A stretch of 13,108 bases of DNA, taken from NCBI GenBank assembly GCA_025362415.1, contig JANYGM010000421.1, positions 1-13,108 on the forward strand. Reading direction: 5' to 3'. This DNA comes from a bacterium (GTDB taxonomy: Bacteria; Bacteroidota; Bacteroidia; Cytophagales; Thermonemataceae). Each line of letters opens with the position of its first letter. Within the stretch, counting starts at the first letter, position 1. The translations under genes were made by a program, and so were the position numbers. The notes beneath the pieces were generated by a model. It made no database searches, had not been told where the DNA came from, and worked only from the letters and a program-made list of their open reading frames with translations. This document shows, piece by piece, positions 6,070-12,595 of this stretch.

Positions 6070-6798
6070 TTAATTATTAGGGACAACTTCCAATAATGGA
6101 CTATCAAAAATACTTGCAGGAGAAATTACATCTTGCTCATATATTTTAGCAGGAATAGGGTTTCCGTAACGCTGGTGCATTATTTTCTTCACTTCTTTGC
6201 TACTCAAATCAAAACTTTTTAATTTCTCCAGTTTGCCAACTTCTATATTTGCACCATTTTTATAGATTTTCCAGACGAGTTCTGAACAATAAATGCGCTC
6301 ATCAGACCAACCAAAATAAATATCATAATCTTTATTTAAAAACTGTTTGCCATAATCTTTCATATTGCTAAGTACCTCATTTGTAAGGATTTGACTAGCA
6401 TTTTTCAGACGTTTTATGACAAAATGATTTTTATCACCTCTATTTATCCACTCTTGCAGGGGCGTAACTACCACAGGTTGTATTGCCTCAAAAACAAAAT
6501 ATTCTGTTTCGTTTTTCTTGTTTTTTTCTGTATAAATGATGCCACAATGCGTATAAACGGACTTTGTAGCAAGTTGTATAGCTTTTCCTTGCCCAGAAAC
6601 AGAGATTTGAAAAATAATATCTCCATTTTGGGGTGTATTTTTGAGCTGATTTTTGCTTATGTTTTTACTTTGAATAGCTACTTTTGAAAGGTTTTCAAAA
6701 GTATTTTTAGAGGTGTTTTTTTGATAATATGTTATTCCAATAAAGGAGAAAAACACTATCATTAAACTACTGAATATCAATAATTTAGTTGGTTTCAT
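6070..6798 (-). CDS. YiiX/YaeF-like permuted papain amidase/peptidase (C92 family)
   Basis: 242 residues. An N-terminal membrane anchor or uncleaved signal (8-25) is followed by a low-complexity Lys/Asn/Ser linker to about 55. The catalytic domain then starts with NGDIIFQ (58-64). The circularly permuted NlpC/P60-like order is visible: a His motif YTHCGIIY with His84 first, then FEAIQPVVVTPLQEW (103-117), and the Cys motif RIYCSELVW with Cys171 and Glu173 late in the chain. The family (PF05708-type) acts on amide or thioester bonds in lipids or peptidoglycan-linked substrates; the real substrate here is unknown. It is probably attached to the outer face of the inner membrane. It is the second gene after the two-repeat hypothetical (7420-6884), separated by a hairpin and a heptamer array, and is followed by the C/G-run element. 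Confidence 0.8.
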   Translation of the reverse strand: MKPTKLLIFSSLMIVFFSFIGITYYQKNTSKNTFENLSKVAIQSKNISKNQLKNTPQNGDIIFQISVSGQGKAIQLATKSVYTHCGIIYTEKNKKNETEYFVFEAIQPVVVTPLQEWINRGDKNHFVIKRLKNASQILTNEVLSNMKDYGKQFLNKDYDIYFGWSDERIYCSELVWKIYKNGANIEVGKLEKLKSFDLSSKEVKKIMHQRYGNPIPAKIYEQDVISPASIFDSPLLEVVPNN

Positions 6799-6814
6799 TT
6801 GTCTAAAATTTAGA

Positions 6815-6845
6815 ACTTTCCAAAAGTTTCAAACTTTTGGAAAGT
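6815..6845. repeat. 15-bp perfect inverted repeat (hairpin) between two minus-strand genes
   Basis: ACTTTCCAAAAGTTT (6815-6829) is followed after one base by its exact complement (6831-6845), a near-perfect palindrome. It lies 17 nt upstream of the YiiX-like start and downstream of the 6884 gene. The minus-strand downstream flank is T-rich (TTCTAAATTTT) but not a clean T-run, so it is a weak terminator or attenuator candidate. The words CTTTCC, AAGTTT and GGAAAG are shared with the terminator at 2242-2268, suggesting a dispersed hairpin family. Confidence 0.75.
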
Positions 6846-6856
6846 CAAAAAATACT

Positions 6857-6884
6857 TCACACCTCACACTTCACACTTCAAAAC
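6857..6884 (-). repeat. Heptamer array D: RGTGTGA units overlapping a stop codon
   Basis: Gene-sense units are GTTTTGA (using the G of the TAG stop), AGTGTGA, AGTGTGA and GGTGTGA, followed by a degenerate AGTATTT. The period is exactly 7 bp over 28 bp, abutting the stop codon at 6886-6884. The unit differs from arrays A-C in GTG for TAC but keeps the NRTRYGA pattern. Confidence 0.75.
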
Positions 6885-7420
6885 TATCTTTCATCAATAT
6901 ACAACTTCACAAGGCTAAGTTCATATTGTCCGCCCGCTTGGATTTTGGAGATAGCACTCAATGGAATCATCACAAATTTCCTATCTAGGGCAATTTTTGA
7001 GCCAAATTCATTGAGAATAAGTGTGTCTTCGTCTATTTCTCTCACTTGTCCTATAAAACAAGTATCATCAAAGTCACTTGTACAAATAGTAACGTGCCTA
7101 AATGCCTCATTCACACTTTTTACAATAGTTTCAACGGATTCTAGATTGATTTTAGGCATTTTTTGTAACCTGCGAGTATGGTCAAGCACTTTTTCTGTGC
7201 TTGTTATTTCATTGCCACCCCAACGTATGATAATGCTATTTTCCTCCCTAAAAAATACCGTAATGCCATCAGGAATGCCGTTTACATCAAATGCTTCAAA
7301 TATTAAAAATTCATCATTAAAATCCACTATAAAACCAAAATTGGATTCTCCATTGACACTTAAATCAATGAAAGTTTTTTGATTTTTTACCTGCAACATA
7401 TACTTTTTTTCAATATCCAT
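6884..7420 (-). CDS. Hypothetical cytoplasmic protein with two similar beta-rich halves
   Basis: 178 residues, no signal peptide, no membrane segment, no recognised catalytic motif. Two segments look like copies of one small beta-barrel-type unit: GFIVDFNDEFLIFEAFDVNG and following (29-70), and CFIGQVREIDEDTLILNEFG through SKIQAGGQYELSLVKLY (121-174). Each has the order G-hydrophobic-V-acidic, then a D/E-E-(F/T)-L-I strand, then a turn with Gly. The second ends in a short helix-turn IPLSAISKIQAG of the sort seen at the end of Sm-like or similar barrels. Function is unknown, and the Sm-like comparison is a shape impression only. The gene is divergent from cruF (125-bp gap) and is followed directly by heptamer array D and a hairpin. 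Confidence 0.7.
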   Translation of the reverse strand: MDIEKKYMLQVKNQKTFIDLSVNGESNFGFIVDFNDEFLIFEAFDVNGIPDGITVFFREENSIIIRWGGNEITSTEKVLDHTRRLQKMPKINLESVETIVKSVNEAFRHVTICTSDFDDTCFIGQVREIDEDTLILNEFGSKIALDRKFVMIPLSAISKIQAGGQYELSLVKLYIDER

Positions 7421-7505
7421 AAGATTAAAGTAGGTTTAAACTGAATTAAATAGGTTAGATTAGTTTTATTTCACAAATTAAACAAAATATTTGATACGAA
7501 AGTAA

Positions 7506-7513
7506 TATATTTG
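7506..7513 (+). promoter_or_regulatory. Likely -7 box (TATATTTG) of cruF
   Basis: TATATTTG matches the Bacteroidota TAnnTTTG -7 element and lies 33 nt ahead of the cruF ATG, giving a leader of roughly 25 nt. A TTTG at 7490-7493 is too close (12-nt spacing) to be a standard -33 box, so only the -7 element is supported. Confidence 0.45.
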
Positions 7514-7545
7514 CATTAAATAAACAATAAAATTAGGTTATTAAA

Positions 7546-8217
7546 ATGAGAGATATTTTAAAAAATAGTAGAAACAATTATTTTCTATCAGAAAAAAACA
7601 CTATTATCTTGCTTATTTCAATGTATCTGGCTGGTATCATTGGCTTACGTTGGGATATTACGAGAGAGGTTTTTAAATTTTTAGTACCTTTTAATTTGAT
7701 TTTTACGGCTTTTGTAGTTGTATTCTTCCATAAAAATTGGAATAAATATTTTGTGTTTTTTATAGTTTTTACTGTTTTTGCAGGATTTTTTGTAGAGGTT
7801 TTGGGCGTGGAAACAGGCAAAATCTTTGGAAAATACCATTATCAAACCACATTAGGCATCAAAATACTTCAAGTTCCGCCAATTATTGGGCTAAATTGGT
7901 TGGTTTTGATTTATGTGGTGGGGGTTTTTTGTGCAAGTTTTGACACAAAAATTATGCAAAATAAAATCATACAAATAGTCTTGGGAGCAAGTGTAATGAC
8001 TTTTTTGGACTTTTTGATAGAGCCTATTGCTATAAAATACCATTTTTGGGCGTGGGACGAGCCACAAATTCCGCTACAAAATTATGTAGCTTGGTGGTTT
8101 ATTTCTTGTTTTTTGCTGATAATTTTTAGGTATTTGCCTTTTGAAAAAAACAACAAAATAGCAATAGTGGTGCTTTTATTACAGTTTTTATTCTTTTTGG
8201 CGTTAAATTTAATTTGA
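7546..8217 (+). CDS. cruF: Carotenoid biosynthesis protein, CruF-type 1',2'-hydratase
   Basis: Integral membrane protein of 223 residues with about six or seven hydrophobic helices. Conserved positions of the PF04240 carotenoid hydratase family are visible: FFVEVLGVETGKIFGKYHY (81-99), the Pro/Trp segment VPPIIGLNWLV (110-120), the acidic membrane motif FLDFLIEP (153-160), and FWAWDEP (167-173). Members such as CruF and bisanhydrobacterioruberin hydratase add water across the terminal double bond of an acyclic carotenoid end. The product here is inferred to be a hydroxylated monocyclic or acyclic carotenoid, as in many Cytophagales pigments. The gene is monocistronic, divergent from the 7420 gene and convergent with the Lacal_2735 gene. 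The start is preceded by an A-rich tract and a good -7 box. Confidence 0.85.
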   Translation: MRDILKNSRNNYFLSEKNTIILLISMYLAGIIGLRWDITREVFKFLVPFNLIFTAFVVVFFHKNWNKYFVFFIVFTVFAGFFVEVLGVETGKIFGKYHYQTTLGIKILQVPPIIGLNWLVLIYVVGVFCASFDTKIMQNKIIQIVLGASVMTFLDFLIEPIAIKYHFWAWDEPQIPLQNYVAWWFISCFLLIIFRYLPFEKNNKIAIVVLLLQFLFFLALNLI

Positions 8218-8256
8218 AGAAAACTTGTACAAACCTAATAATCAAAGTTTTATATT

Positions 8257-8284
8257 TCGTACTTCGTACCTCTAACTTCGTACC
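8257..8284 (-). repeat. Heptamer array B: four RGTACGA-type units after the Lacal_2735 gene
   Basis: Gene-sense units GGTACGA, AGTTAGA, GGTACGA, AGTACGA start 3 nt after the TGA at 8290-8288. Four units, 28 bp, the same unit family as arrays A and C. It lies in the convergent gap between cruF and the Lacal_2735 gene, with no other terminator-like structure in that gap. Confidence 0.8.
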
Positions 8285-8287
8285 TGC

Positions 8288-8452
8288 TCAAGGCATTAGT
8301 AAAATTTTCTGCATCAATTCTTCTGCTTCTGCGGTTTTTTGGTCACTCGCCCGTCTGTCTTTGGTAGAAAGTTGGTGTGCTTCTGCAAGCATTTTTTTGT
8401 ATTCTTCTTGTAATTTTTCTTTTTCTGTTTTCTTTTTGAATAGTCCAAACAT
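8288..8452 (-). CDS. Lacal_2735-family 54-residue protein
   Basis: Small basic/acidic helical protein. Reading leftward from the ATG at 8452-8450 it starts MFGLFKKKTEKEKLQEEYKK, continues MLAEAHQLSTKDRRASDQKT and AEAEELMQKILLMP, and ends in TGA at 8290-8288. The MFGLFKKK start, the EAHxLSTxDRxxSDxK centre and the AEAEELM tail match the Lacal_2735 family, a Bacteroidota-specific group of proteins of about 55-60 residues and unknown function. It is likely one long helix or a helical hairpin. It is flanked by heptamer array B directly after the stop and array E just beyond the start. No clear promoter is visible, and it may be transcribed from the NTF2-like gene (133-nt gap). Confidence 0.85.
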   Translation of the reverse strand: MFGLFKKKTEKEKLQEEYKKMLAEAHQLSTKDRRASDQKTAEAEELMQKILLMP

Positions 8453-8457
8453 CTTTA

Positions 8458-8492
8458 ATTATGAATTTTAAATTGTGAATTGTGAATGAATA
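8458..8492 (+). repeat. Heptamer array E (inverted relative to its neighbours) at the Lacal_2735 start
   Basis: On the plus strand the 7-mers run ATTATGA, ATTTTAA, ATTGTGA, ATTGTGA, then ATGAATA. They begin 5 nt from the Lacal_2735 start codon. The orientation is opposite to arrays B and C. Its last part belongs to the 20-bp inverted repeat shared with 9108-9127. Confidence 0.7.
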
Positions 8493-8495
8493 CAA
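8476..8495 (+). repeat. Left arm of a 20-bp perfect inverted repeat bracketing the NTF2-like gene
   Basis: TGAATTGTGAATGAATACAA here is the exact reverse complement of 9108-9127. The arms are 612 bp apart and enclose array C, the NTF2-like gene and the terminator at 9074-9109. Confidence 0.8.
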
Positions 8496-8551
8496 TTTAT
8501 TTGTAATCTTAATTGCTGAAATAACTAGAAATATTGTATTTTGTTTTCAAT

Positions 8552-8579
8552 TCGTACCTCGTACTTCTTACTTCGTACT
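8552..8579 (-). repeat. Heptamer array C: four RGTACGA-type units after the NTF2-like gene
   Basis: Gene-sense units AGTACGA, AGTAAGA, AGTACGA, GGTACGA start 6 nt after the TAA at 8588-8586. The length (28 bp) and placement equal those of arrays A and B. Confidence 0.8.
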
Positions 8580-8585
8580 TGTTTT

Positions 8586-9038
8586 TTAGCTAGAATGGTC
8601 TGCAATGATAAGCCATTTTCCATTTATTTTCTTCCAAATAAGCGTAAAATAGCCTTTAAGATTAGTTTTTTCTGGTCTTAGGAGTTCCCATTTTCCTACA
8701 ACGAAAATATGTTTTTTGTCTATTTTCTCCATACTAACAAGCTCCAAACGGAGTGTTCCCATACTTGCTTTGTCTGGATAACTGCGTTTGTAGTTGTCTA
8801 ATGTATTTTGCCAGCCATAAGTGATGCCACTTTTGCCAATAAATTTGAGTGAATCAGATTTTTCATAACCTTGCATATACGCCTCCAAATTGCCTTCATT
8901 CCAGCCTTTTTCTTGCACCGCAAAAACCGCTAAAATGTCGTTTTTGTCTTTTTGAGGTACTTTTGAAGAAGATTTTTGAGCAAAAATCTCACCAAAAAAT
9001 AGACTGAAAATAAGGGAAATAAAGAGTGATTTTTTCAT
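8586..9038 (-). CDS. Secreted NTF2-like (DUF4440/SnoaL-type) protein
   Basis: 150 residues. A cleavable signal peptide (1-20, ending EIFA-Q) is followed by one NTF2-fold domain. The first helix is ILAVFAVQEKGWNEGNLEAYMQGY (35-58, the usual Q-x-x-x-W-N-x-G-D/N start), then SLKFIGKSGITYGWQNTLDNYKRSYPD, and paired strands at the end, VGKWELLRPEKTNLKGYFTLIWKKINGKWLIIADHSS. This is the pattern of periplasmic DUF4440 proteins in Bacteroidota. A ligand-binding or scaffold role is usual for the fold, and no catalytic residues can be named. The upstream gap to the DUF349 gene contains that gene's terminator, so this gene probably has its own weak promoter. It is followed by array C and enclosed by a 20-bp inverted repeat. 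Confidence 0.85.
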   Translation of the reverse strand: MKKSLFISLIFSLFFGEIFAQKSSSKVPQKDKNDILAVFAVQEKGWNEGNLEAYMQGYEKSDSLKFIGKSGITYGWQNTLDNYKRSYPDKASMGTLRLELVSMEKIDKKHIFVVGKWELLRPEKTNLKGYFTLIWKKINGKWLIIADHSS

Positions 9039-9073
9039 TGAATTTACGTTTTTTTAAATGTCAGTTTTTACTC

Positions 9074-9109
9074 AAAAAAAGCGTTAAGATTTCATTCTTA
9101 ACGCTTTTT
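9074..9109 (-). terminator. Rho-independent terminator of the DUF349 gene
   Basis: Nine-bp GCGTTAAGA stem (9081-9089 with 9096-9104), extended by five A-T pairs, a 6-nt loop and, on the minus strand, a run of seven T (9080-9074). It lies about 20 nt past the DUF349 stop at 9131. It is symmetric enough to work in both directions. Confidence 0.9.
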
Positions 9110-9127
9110 GTATTCATTCACAATTCA
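9108..9127 (-). repeat. Right arm of the 20-bp inverted repeat; also a short heptamer array (G) after the DUF349 stop
   Basis: On the minus strand this reads TGAATTGTGAATGAATACAA, identical to 8476-8495 on the plus strand. Taken with the G of the TAG stop (9133-9131), the gene-sense sequence splits into 7-mers GCTCTGA, ATTGTGA, ATGAATA. It is therefore a two- to three-unit version of the stop-proximal heptamer arrays, placed between the stop codon and the terminator hairpin. Confidence 0.7.
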
Positions 9128-9130
9128 GAG

Positions 9131-11143
9131 CTATTTTATTGCAGTTCTGATTTGTTTTAATTGTTTTTTGAAGTTTTCCAAATCTTTGGTAGCTGCTTTT
9201 ATTCTTTCGTCAAAAGTAGCTTTCATTTCATTGGCATTTTTAGAATTAGCAAAAAAGCCCAAATTATTGTTCAAAGTGCTTATTTCGTCTTCTAATTCAA
9301 AAATACGTTTGCGTACAGCCTCTTCCTTACGCTCCAAACTGCGCACACTTCCATCTCCACCTGCTAGACGAATTTCCATATTAACGGCAAGTCCATCTTT
9401 TTCATTAGCAGAAATGCCTTCAATTTTTGCAATCATAGCTGTAAGCGCCTCGTGAAACTTCTCTTGTACTTTTTCTTTGAGTTTAATAGGCACAAAACCA
9501 ATAGCTTTGAACTCCGCAATAAATTTGCTGATAAGTTCTTCTCCGTTTACGCCTGCAAGTTGCGCAGGGTCAAGGGCTTCTATGCGTGTGATGACTTCAT
9601 TTTTGGCATCAAGATTTCCCTTAAATTCAACATCTTTACTATCCAACTGGTTGCGACGAGCCTCAAAAAATTTATCCAAACCAGCCTTAAAACGGTCATA
9701 AATAGTATTTCTTTGTTTTTCAGGAACTGCCCCAATAGTTTTCCATTCATCTTGCAATTTCTTCAAGATTTTTGCTGTTTCTTCTGTTGTTTGTGGCGTT
9801 ACGTTGGCAACAAGTTCTTCTACTTTTACACAAAGAGCCGTTTTTTTATCAAGGTTTTCTTGACGTACAGCATCTAATTTTGCAAAGAAATCACTTTTAT
9901 TCTTAAAAAAAGTTTTAAGACCTGCCCAAAAATTCTTTGTAACTTCTGCTGCTTTTTCTCTTGGCACAAATCCTGTTGTATCCCATTCTTTTTGAATAGC
10001 AAGCACATCTTGTGTCGTTTCATTCCATTCTTTGATGGTTGCACCTTGATAAGTTTTGAAAGGCAAAATTCTATCCAAAACCGCAATTTTTTTGTTAAGA
10101 TTAACCAAAATCTCACCTCTTTGGACTTCATCAATTTCTCTTTTACGTGCATAAAGCACGTCAGAGGCTATTTTAAAGCGTTCCCAAAGTGGTTCTTTAT
10201 CTTCTTTTGGAACTGGTCCAACGTGTTTGTATTCTTCGTGAAGGATATTAAGTTCTTTGATAGCATTCCTAAAACGCTCATTACTAACAGTTGCGAGTGC
10301 TTCTGCTTTCTGACAAATTTCAATTTTTGTATCAAGATTTTTCTTTTGGTCAAGTTCTTTTAGCTCACGAGAGATGCCCACGTTGCTATAATAAATGTCC
10401 ATAAGAGCCGTATAACTTTTCCAAAGTTCGTTAGAATTAGCCTGTGGTACTTCTCCTACGGCTTTCCAATCTTTTTGAAGTTGTTTGACTTGTTGCAAAG
10501 TGCTTTCAGTTTCCTGTCCACTAATGATATTGCGGAGAGTTTCCAGCAAATCTTGCTTTGCTTTAAGGTTTTTAGCCTTATTATTTTCTGCATTCTGAAT
10601 GTTGGCGTGATGCTTTTTGCGCACATCACCTGCCACATTATAAAATTTCTTTGTTGTTTCGTCTTGATGAAAATGAAAATCCATCTCAACACCACCTTCT
10701 GCAATGAATTTTTTTAGTTCTTCTGCACGTTCGTGGTTTACTATTTCGTCAAAAACAGGCTTGATTTGACGAATAAGGTTATAATTTTTCTGAATTTCGT
10801 TGTTAGATAAAACTTTATCAGTTTTTTCAGTTTTATCAGATTTTTCTGTATGCAAATGTGCCACAAGTGCCAAAATCTCTTCTTTTGAAAGATGAGAATA
10901 ATCTTTGTGGGTGTCTGCAGGCGCATCATTATGCGCTTCTTCTGCTTGTTTTTCTGCAAGTATTTCAACAGAAACATTATCAACAGCAACCGTTTCAACA
11001 GAAACATTGTCAGGATTTACTGAAACTTCAGAAGAGATTTCTTGTGTATTTTCGTTAGAAACATCTTCATTAGAAGCGTTTGGGGCAACTTTTGCGACTT
11101 CGTCCTTGTGTTGCGCAAGGTCTTTATTTTCTTCGTTGTTCAT
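9131..11143 (-). CDS. DUF349 repeat protein (five repeats, coiled-coil C-terminus)
   Basis: 670 residues, no signal peptide. Residues 1-115 are acidic, Glu/Asn/Val-rich and probably disordered, with a local duplication DNVSVE (45-50, 55-60). Five DUF349 repeats follow, each with the W/F-K-x-(V/T/I)-G-x-VP core and a following helix: WKAVGEVPQ (226-234), YKHVGPVPK (305-313), WDTTGFVPR (387-395), WKTIGAVPE (467-475) and FKAIGFVPI (545-553). The C-terminal 70 residues (599-670) form a charged coiled coil (ERKEEAVRKRIFELEDEIS). DUF349 proteins of this layout are near-universal in Bacteroidota. Their role is not settled, and the alpha-helical repeats suggest a scaffold or nucleic-acid/ribosome-associated function. 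The gene lies downstream of rpmE2 with a terminator between, and ends with array G plus a strong terminator. Confidence 0.92.
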   Translation of the reverse strand: MNNEENKDLAQHKDEVAKVAPNASNEDVSNENTQEISSEVSVNPDNVSVETVAVDNVSVEILAEKQAEEAHNDAPADTHKDYSHLSKEEILALVAHLHTEKSDKTEKTDKVLSNNEIQKNYNLIRQIKPVFDEIVNHERAEELKKFIAEGGVEMDFHFHQDETTKKFYNVAGDVRKKHHANIQNAENNKAKNLKAKQDLLETLRNIISGQETESTLQQVKQLQKDWKAVGEVPQANSNELWKSYTALMDIYYSNVGISRELKELDQKKNLDTKIEICQKAEALATVSNERFRNAIKELNILHEEYKHVGPVPKEDKEPLWERFKIASDVLYARKREIDEVQRGEILVNLNKKIAVLDRILPFKTYQGATIKEWNETTQDVLAIQKEWDTTGFVPREKAAEVTKNFWAGLKTFFKNKSDFFAKLDAVRQENLDKKTALCVKVEELVANVTPQTTEETAKILKKLQDEWKTIGAVPEKQRNTIYDRFKAGLDKFFEARRNQLDSKDVEFKGNLDAKNEVITRIEALDPAQLAGVNGEELISKFIAEFKAIGFVPIKLKEKVQEKFHEALTAMIAKIEGISANEKDGLAVNMEIRLAGGDGSVRSLERKEEAVRKRIFELEDEISTLNNNLGFFANSKNANEMKATFDERIKAATKDLENFKKQLKQIRTAIK

Positions 11144-11166
11144 CTTAGTATTTTTAAGTAATAGAC

Positions 11167-11221
11167 AAAAAATAAGGTTATTTTAAGACTTTTTATTAAA
11201 AATAATCTTGTAATAACCTTA
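11167..11221 (-). terminator. Terminator-like hairpin after rpmE2
   Basis: TAAGGTTATT (11173-11182) pairs perfectly with AATAACCTTA (11212-11221). The intervening 29 nt are AT-rich and can fold further. On the minus strand the stem is followed by six T (11172-11167). It sits 13 nt past the rpmE2 stop and 24 nt upstream of the DUF349 start, so it may terminate or attenuate read-through. Confidence 0.7.
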
Positions 11222-11233
11222 ATTCAATAAAAC

Positions 11234-11491
11234 CTATTTTTTAACGGCTGCTTTTTTAGCAAAACGCTGGTTAAATTTCTCCACACGACCCGTAGAGTCA
11301 AGTTGGATATTTTTCCCTGTATAAAAAGGGTGAGAGTAAGAACTTACTTCTATTTTGATAACAGGATAAGTTTTCCCTTCAAATTCTATGGTATCTTTTG
11401 GCTTGGCAGTTGAGCGTGACATAAATTTCACATCACTTGTCATATCCCAAAAAACAACATCTGTGTACTCTGGATGCAGATTTTTTTTCAT
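11234..11491 (-). CDS. rpmE2: 50S ribosomal protein L31 type B (zinc-independent)
   Basis: 85 residues, normal for type B L31. The start MKKNLHPEYTDVVFWDM, the centre FMSRSTA and the motif EVSSYSHPFYTGK (48-60, the type-B form of the S-H-P-F-(Y/W)-T-G signature) are diagnostic. There is no cysteine in the whole protein, so it is the C-minus, zinc-free paralogue. The lysine/alanine-rich tail RFAKKAAVKK is typical. It is divergent from ispE and carries the best promoter in the window. The leader is about 90 nt, long enough for translational control, but I see no obvious regulatory structure in it. Confidence 0.95.
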   Translation of the reverse strand: MKKNLHPEYTDVVFWDMTSDVKFMSRSTAKPKDTIEFEGKTYPVIKIEVSSYSHPFYTGKNIQLDSTGRVEKFNQRFAKKAAVKK

Positions 11492-11586
11492 TATTTTGAT
11501 ATTTACAAACTATATTACTATGATATTATTACGTTTTTATTTTTATTATTTTACTAATATCTCTTTCAATTTCATTAAAAGAACTG

Positions 11587-11617
11587 CAAAGGTAAGAAAA
11601 AAACACTAACTACCAAA
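11587..11617 (-). promoter_or_regulatory. Perfect Bacteroidota promoter of rpmE2 (TTTG-N19-TACCTTTG)
   Basis: On the minus strand TTTG (11617-11614) is followed after exactly 19 nt by TACCTTTG (11594-11587), matching the phylum's -33/-7 consensus in every defined position and in spacing. Transcription should start near 11580, about 90 nt ahead of the rpmE2 ATG. Confidence 0.85.
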
Positions 11618-11697
11618 TTTTATTTCCTTTAATTTAACCTAGAAATCAAGGGAAACCTAAAATTAGATAAGATGTAAGCAAAACAATGATTTTATGT

Positions 11698-11705
11698 TAT
11701 ATTTG
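11698..11705 (+). promoter_or_regulatory. Likely -7 box (TATATTTG) of ispE
   Basis: TATATTTG matches TAnnTTTG and lies 50 nt ahead of the ispE start, giving a leader of about 40 nt. No TTTG occurs at the -33 position, so support is partial. Confidence 0.45.
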
Positions 11706-11755
11706 TGCAACTATATCAAAAAAACTCCATTAAAATTCCTTAAACTACCAAAAAA

Positions 11756-12595
11756 ATGCTTGAGTTTCCTAATGCAAAGATAAATTTGGGGCTTTTTATC
11801 ATCAAAAAAAGAGAAGATGGTTTTCATAATTTGCAGTCTGTTTTCGTACCTATACAATGGACTGACGTGCTAGAAATTTTGCCTTCTCAAACAGGCAAAA
11901 CGGAGCTACTTATCACAGGAATTCCTATTGAAACTACCAATAATAATGAAGATAATTTGTGCCTAAAAGCTTACTATCTGCTTCAAAAAGCCTATAATTT
12001 GCCTGCTGTTCATATTCATTTGCACAAAAATATTCCTATTGGTGCAGGGCTTGGTGGTGGCTCTGCTGATGCGAGTTTTACTGTTAAGATGCTCAATAAA
12101 ATGTTTGATTTGAAACTTTCTGATGAGCAAATGGAGGATTATGTACGCACTTTGGGCAGTGATTGTGCTTTTTTTATAAAAAATAAACCAATGTTTTGCT
12201 TTGAAAAAGGCGACAAATTTAAAAATATTGAATTAAATATGCGAGAATATTTAATTTTATTGGTTTATCCAAATTTGCATATTCCTACAAAAGACGCTTA
12301 TACTAACATTCAACCTTATGAAATTGATTTTGATATTAGTAATTTGGTAGAAAGGAAAGATTTTTTTGAGTGGAAAAACTTGCTTCATAATGATTTTGAA
12401 AATAGTATTTTTCCAAAATATCCTGTCTTAAATAAACTAAAAGAGAGTTTTTATGAGATGGGGGCGGTTTATGCGGCTATGTCTGGCTCTGGTTCTACTA
12501 TTTTTAGCATTTTTGAGAAAAATAAACTAGATTTTCTACAAGAATTGCGTAGTGGCTATCCAAAAGAGTATAAAACTTGGCTAGGAGAGTTGTGA
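11756..12595 (+). CDS. ispE: 4-diphosphocytidyl-2-C-methyl-D-erythritol kinase (IspE)
   Basis: GHMP-family kinase of the MEP isoprenoid pathway. It phosphorylates the 2-hydroxyl of 4-CDP-2-C-methyl-D-erythritol with ATP, in the cytoplasm. 279 residues, the usual length. Family motifs in order: N-terminal FPNAKINLGL with Lys8; KREDGFHNLQSVF (18-30); the ATP-binding glycine loop PIGAGLGGGSADA (94-106); LGSDCAFF (133-140) with the catalytic Asp136; and the third GHMP motif AMSGSGSTIF (241-250). Nothing is missing, so it should be active. The start is preceded by ACCAAAAAA with no Shine-Dalgarno. The stop TGA runs straight into a heptamer array, and the asnB-like gene starts 55 nt later on the same strand. 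Confidence 0.95.
   Translation: MLEFPNAKINLGLFIIKKREDGFHNLQSVFVPIQWTDVLEILPSQTGKTELLITGIPIETTNNNEDNLCLKAYYLLQKAYNLPAVHIHLHKNIPIGAGLGGGSADASFTVKMLNKMFDLKLSDEQMEDYVRTLGSDCAFFIKNKPMFCFEKGDKFKNIELNMREYLILLVYPNLHIPTKDAYTNIQPYEIDFDISNLVERKDFFEWKNLLHNDFENSIFPKYPVLNKLKESFYEMGAVYAAMSGSGSTIFSIFEKNKLDFLQELRSGYPKEYKTWLGEL

Noticed and set aside
6837..7382. 181-codon open frame on the plus strand
   Set aside because: It is antisense to the 7420-6884 gene, starts inside the hairpin and array region, and shows no domain or signal pattern; the minus-strand frame has the better protein character.
8257..8579. Possible CRISPR array from repeated TCGTAC words
   Set aside because: The units are only 7 bp, without 20-40-bp spacers, and there are no cas genes; these are tandem heptamers.
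8586..9038. Transposon carried between the 20-bp inverted repeats
   Set aside because: The enclosed gene is an NTF2-like secreted protein with no transposase features; at most the repeat marks a non-autonomous unit, so no mobile element was called.
9452..9877. 141-codon plus-strand open frame
   Set aside because: It is the complement of the lysine-rich DUF349 repeats, giving a Phe/Leu/Ser-rich artefact.
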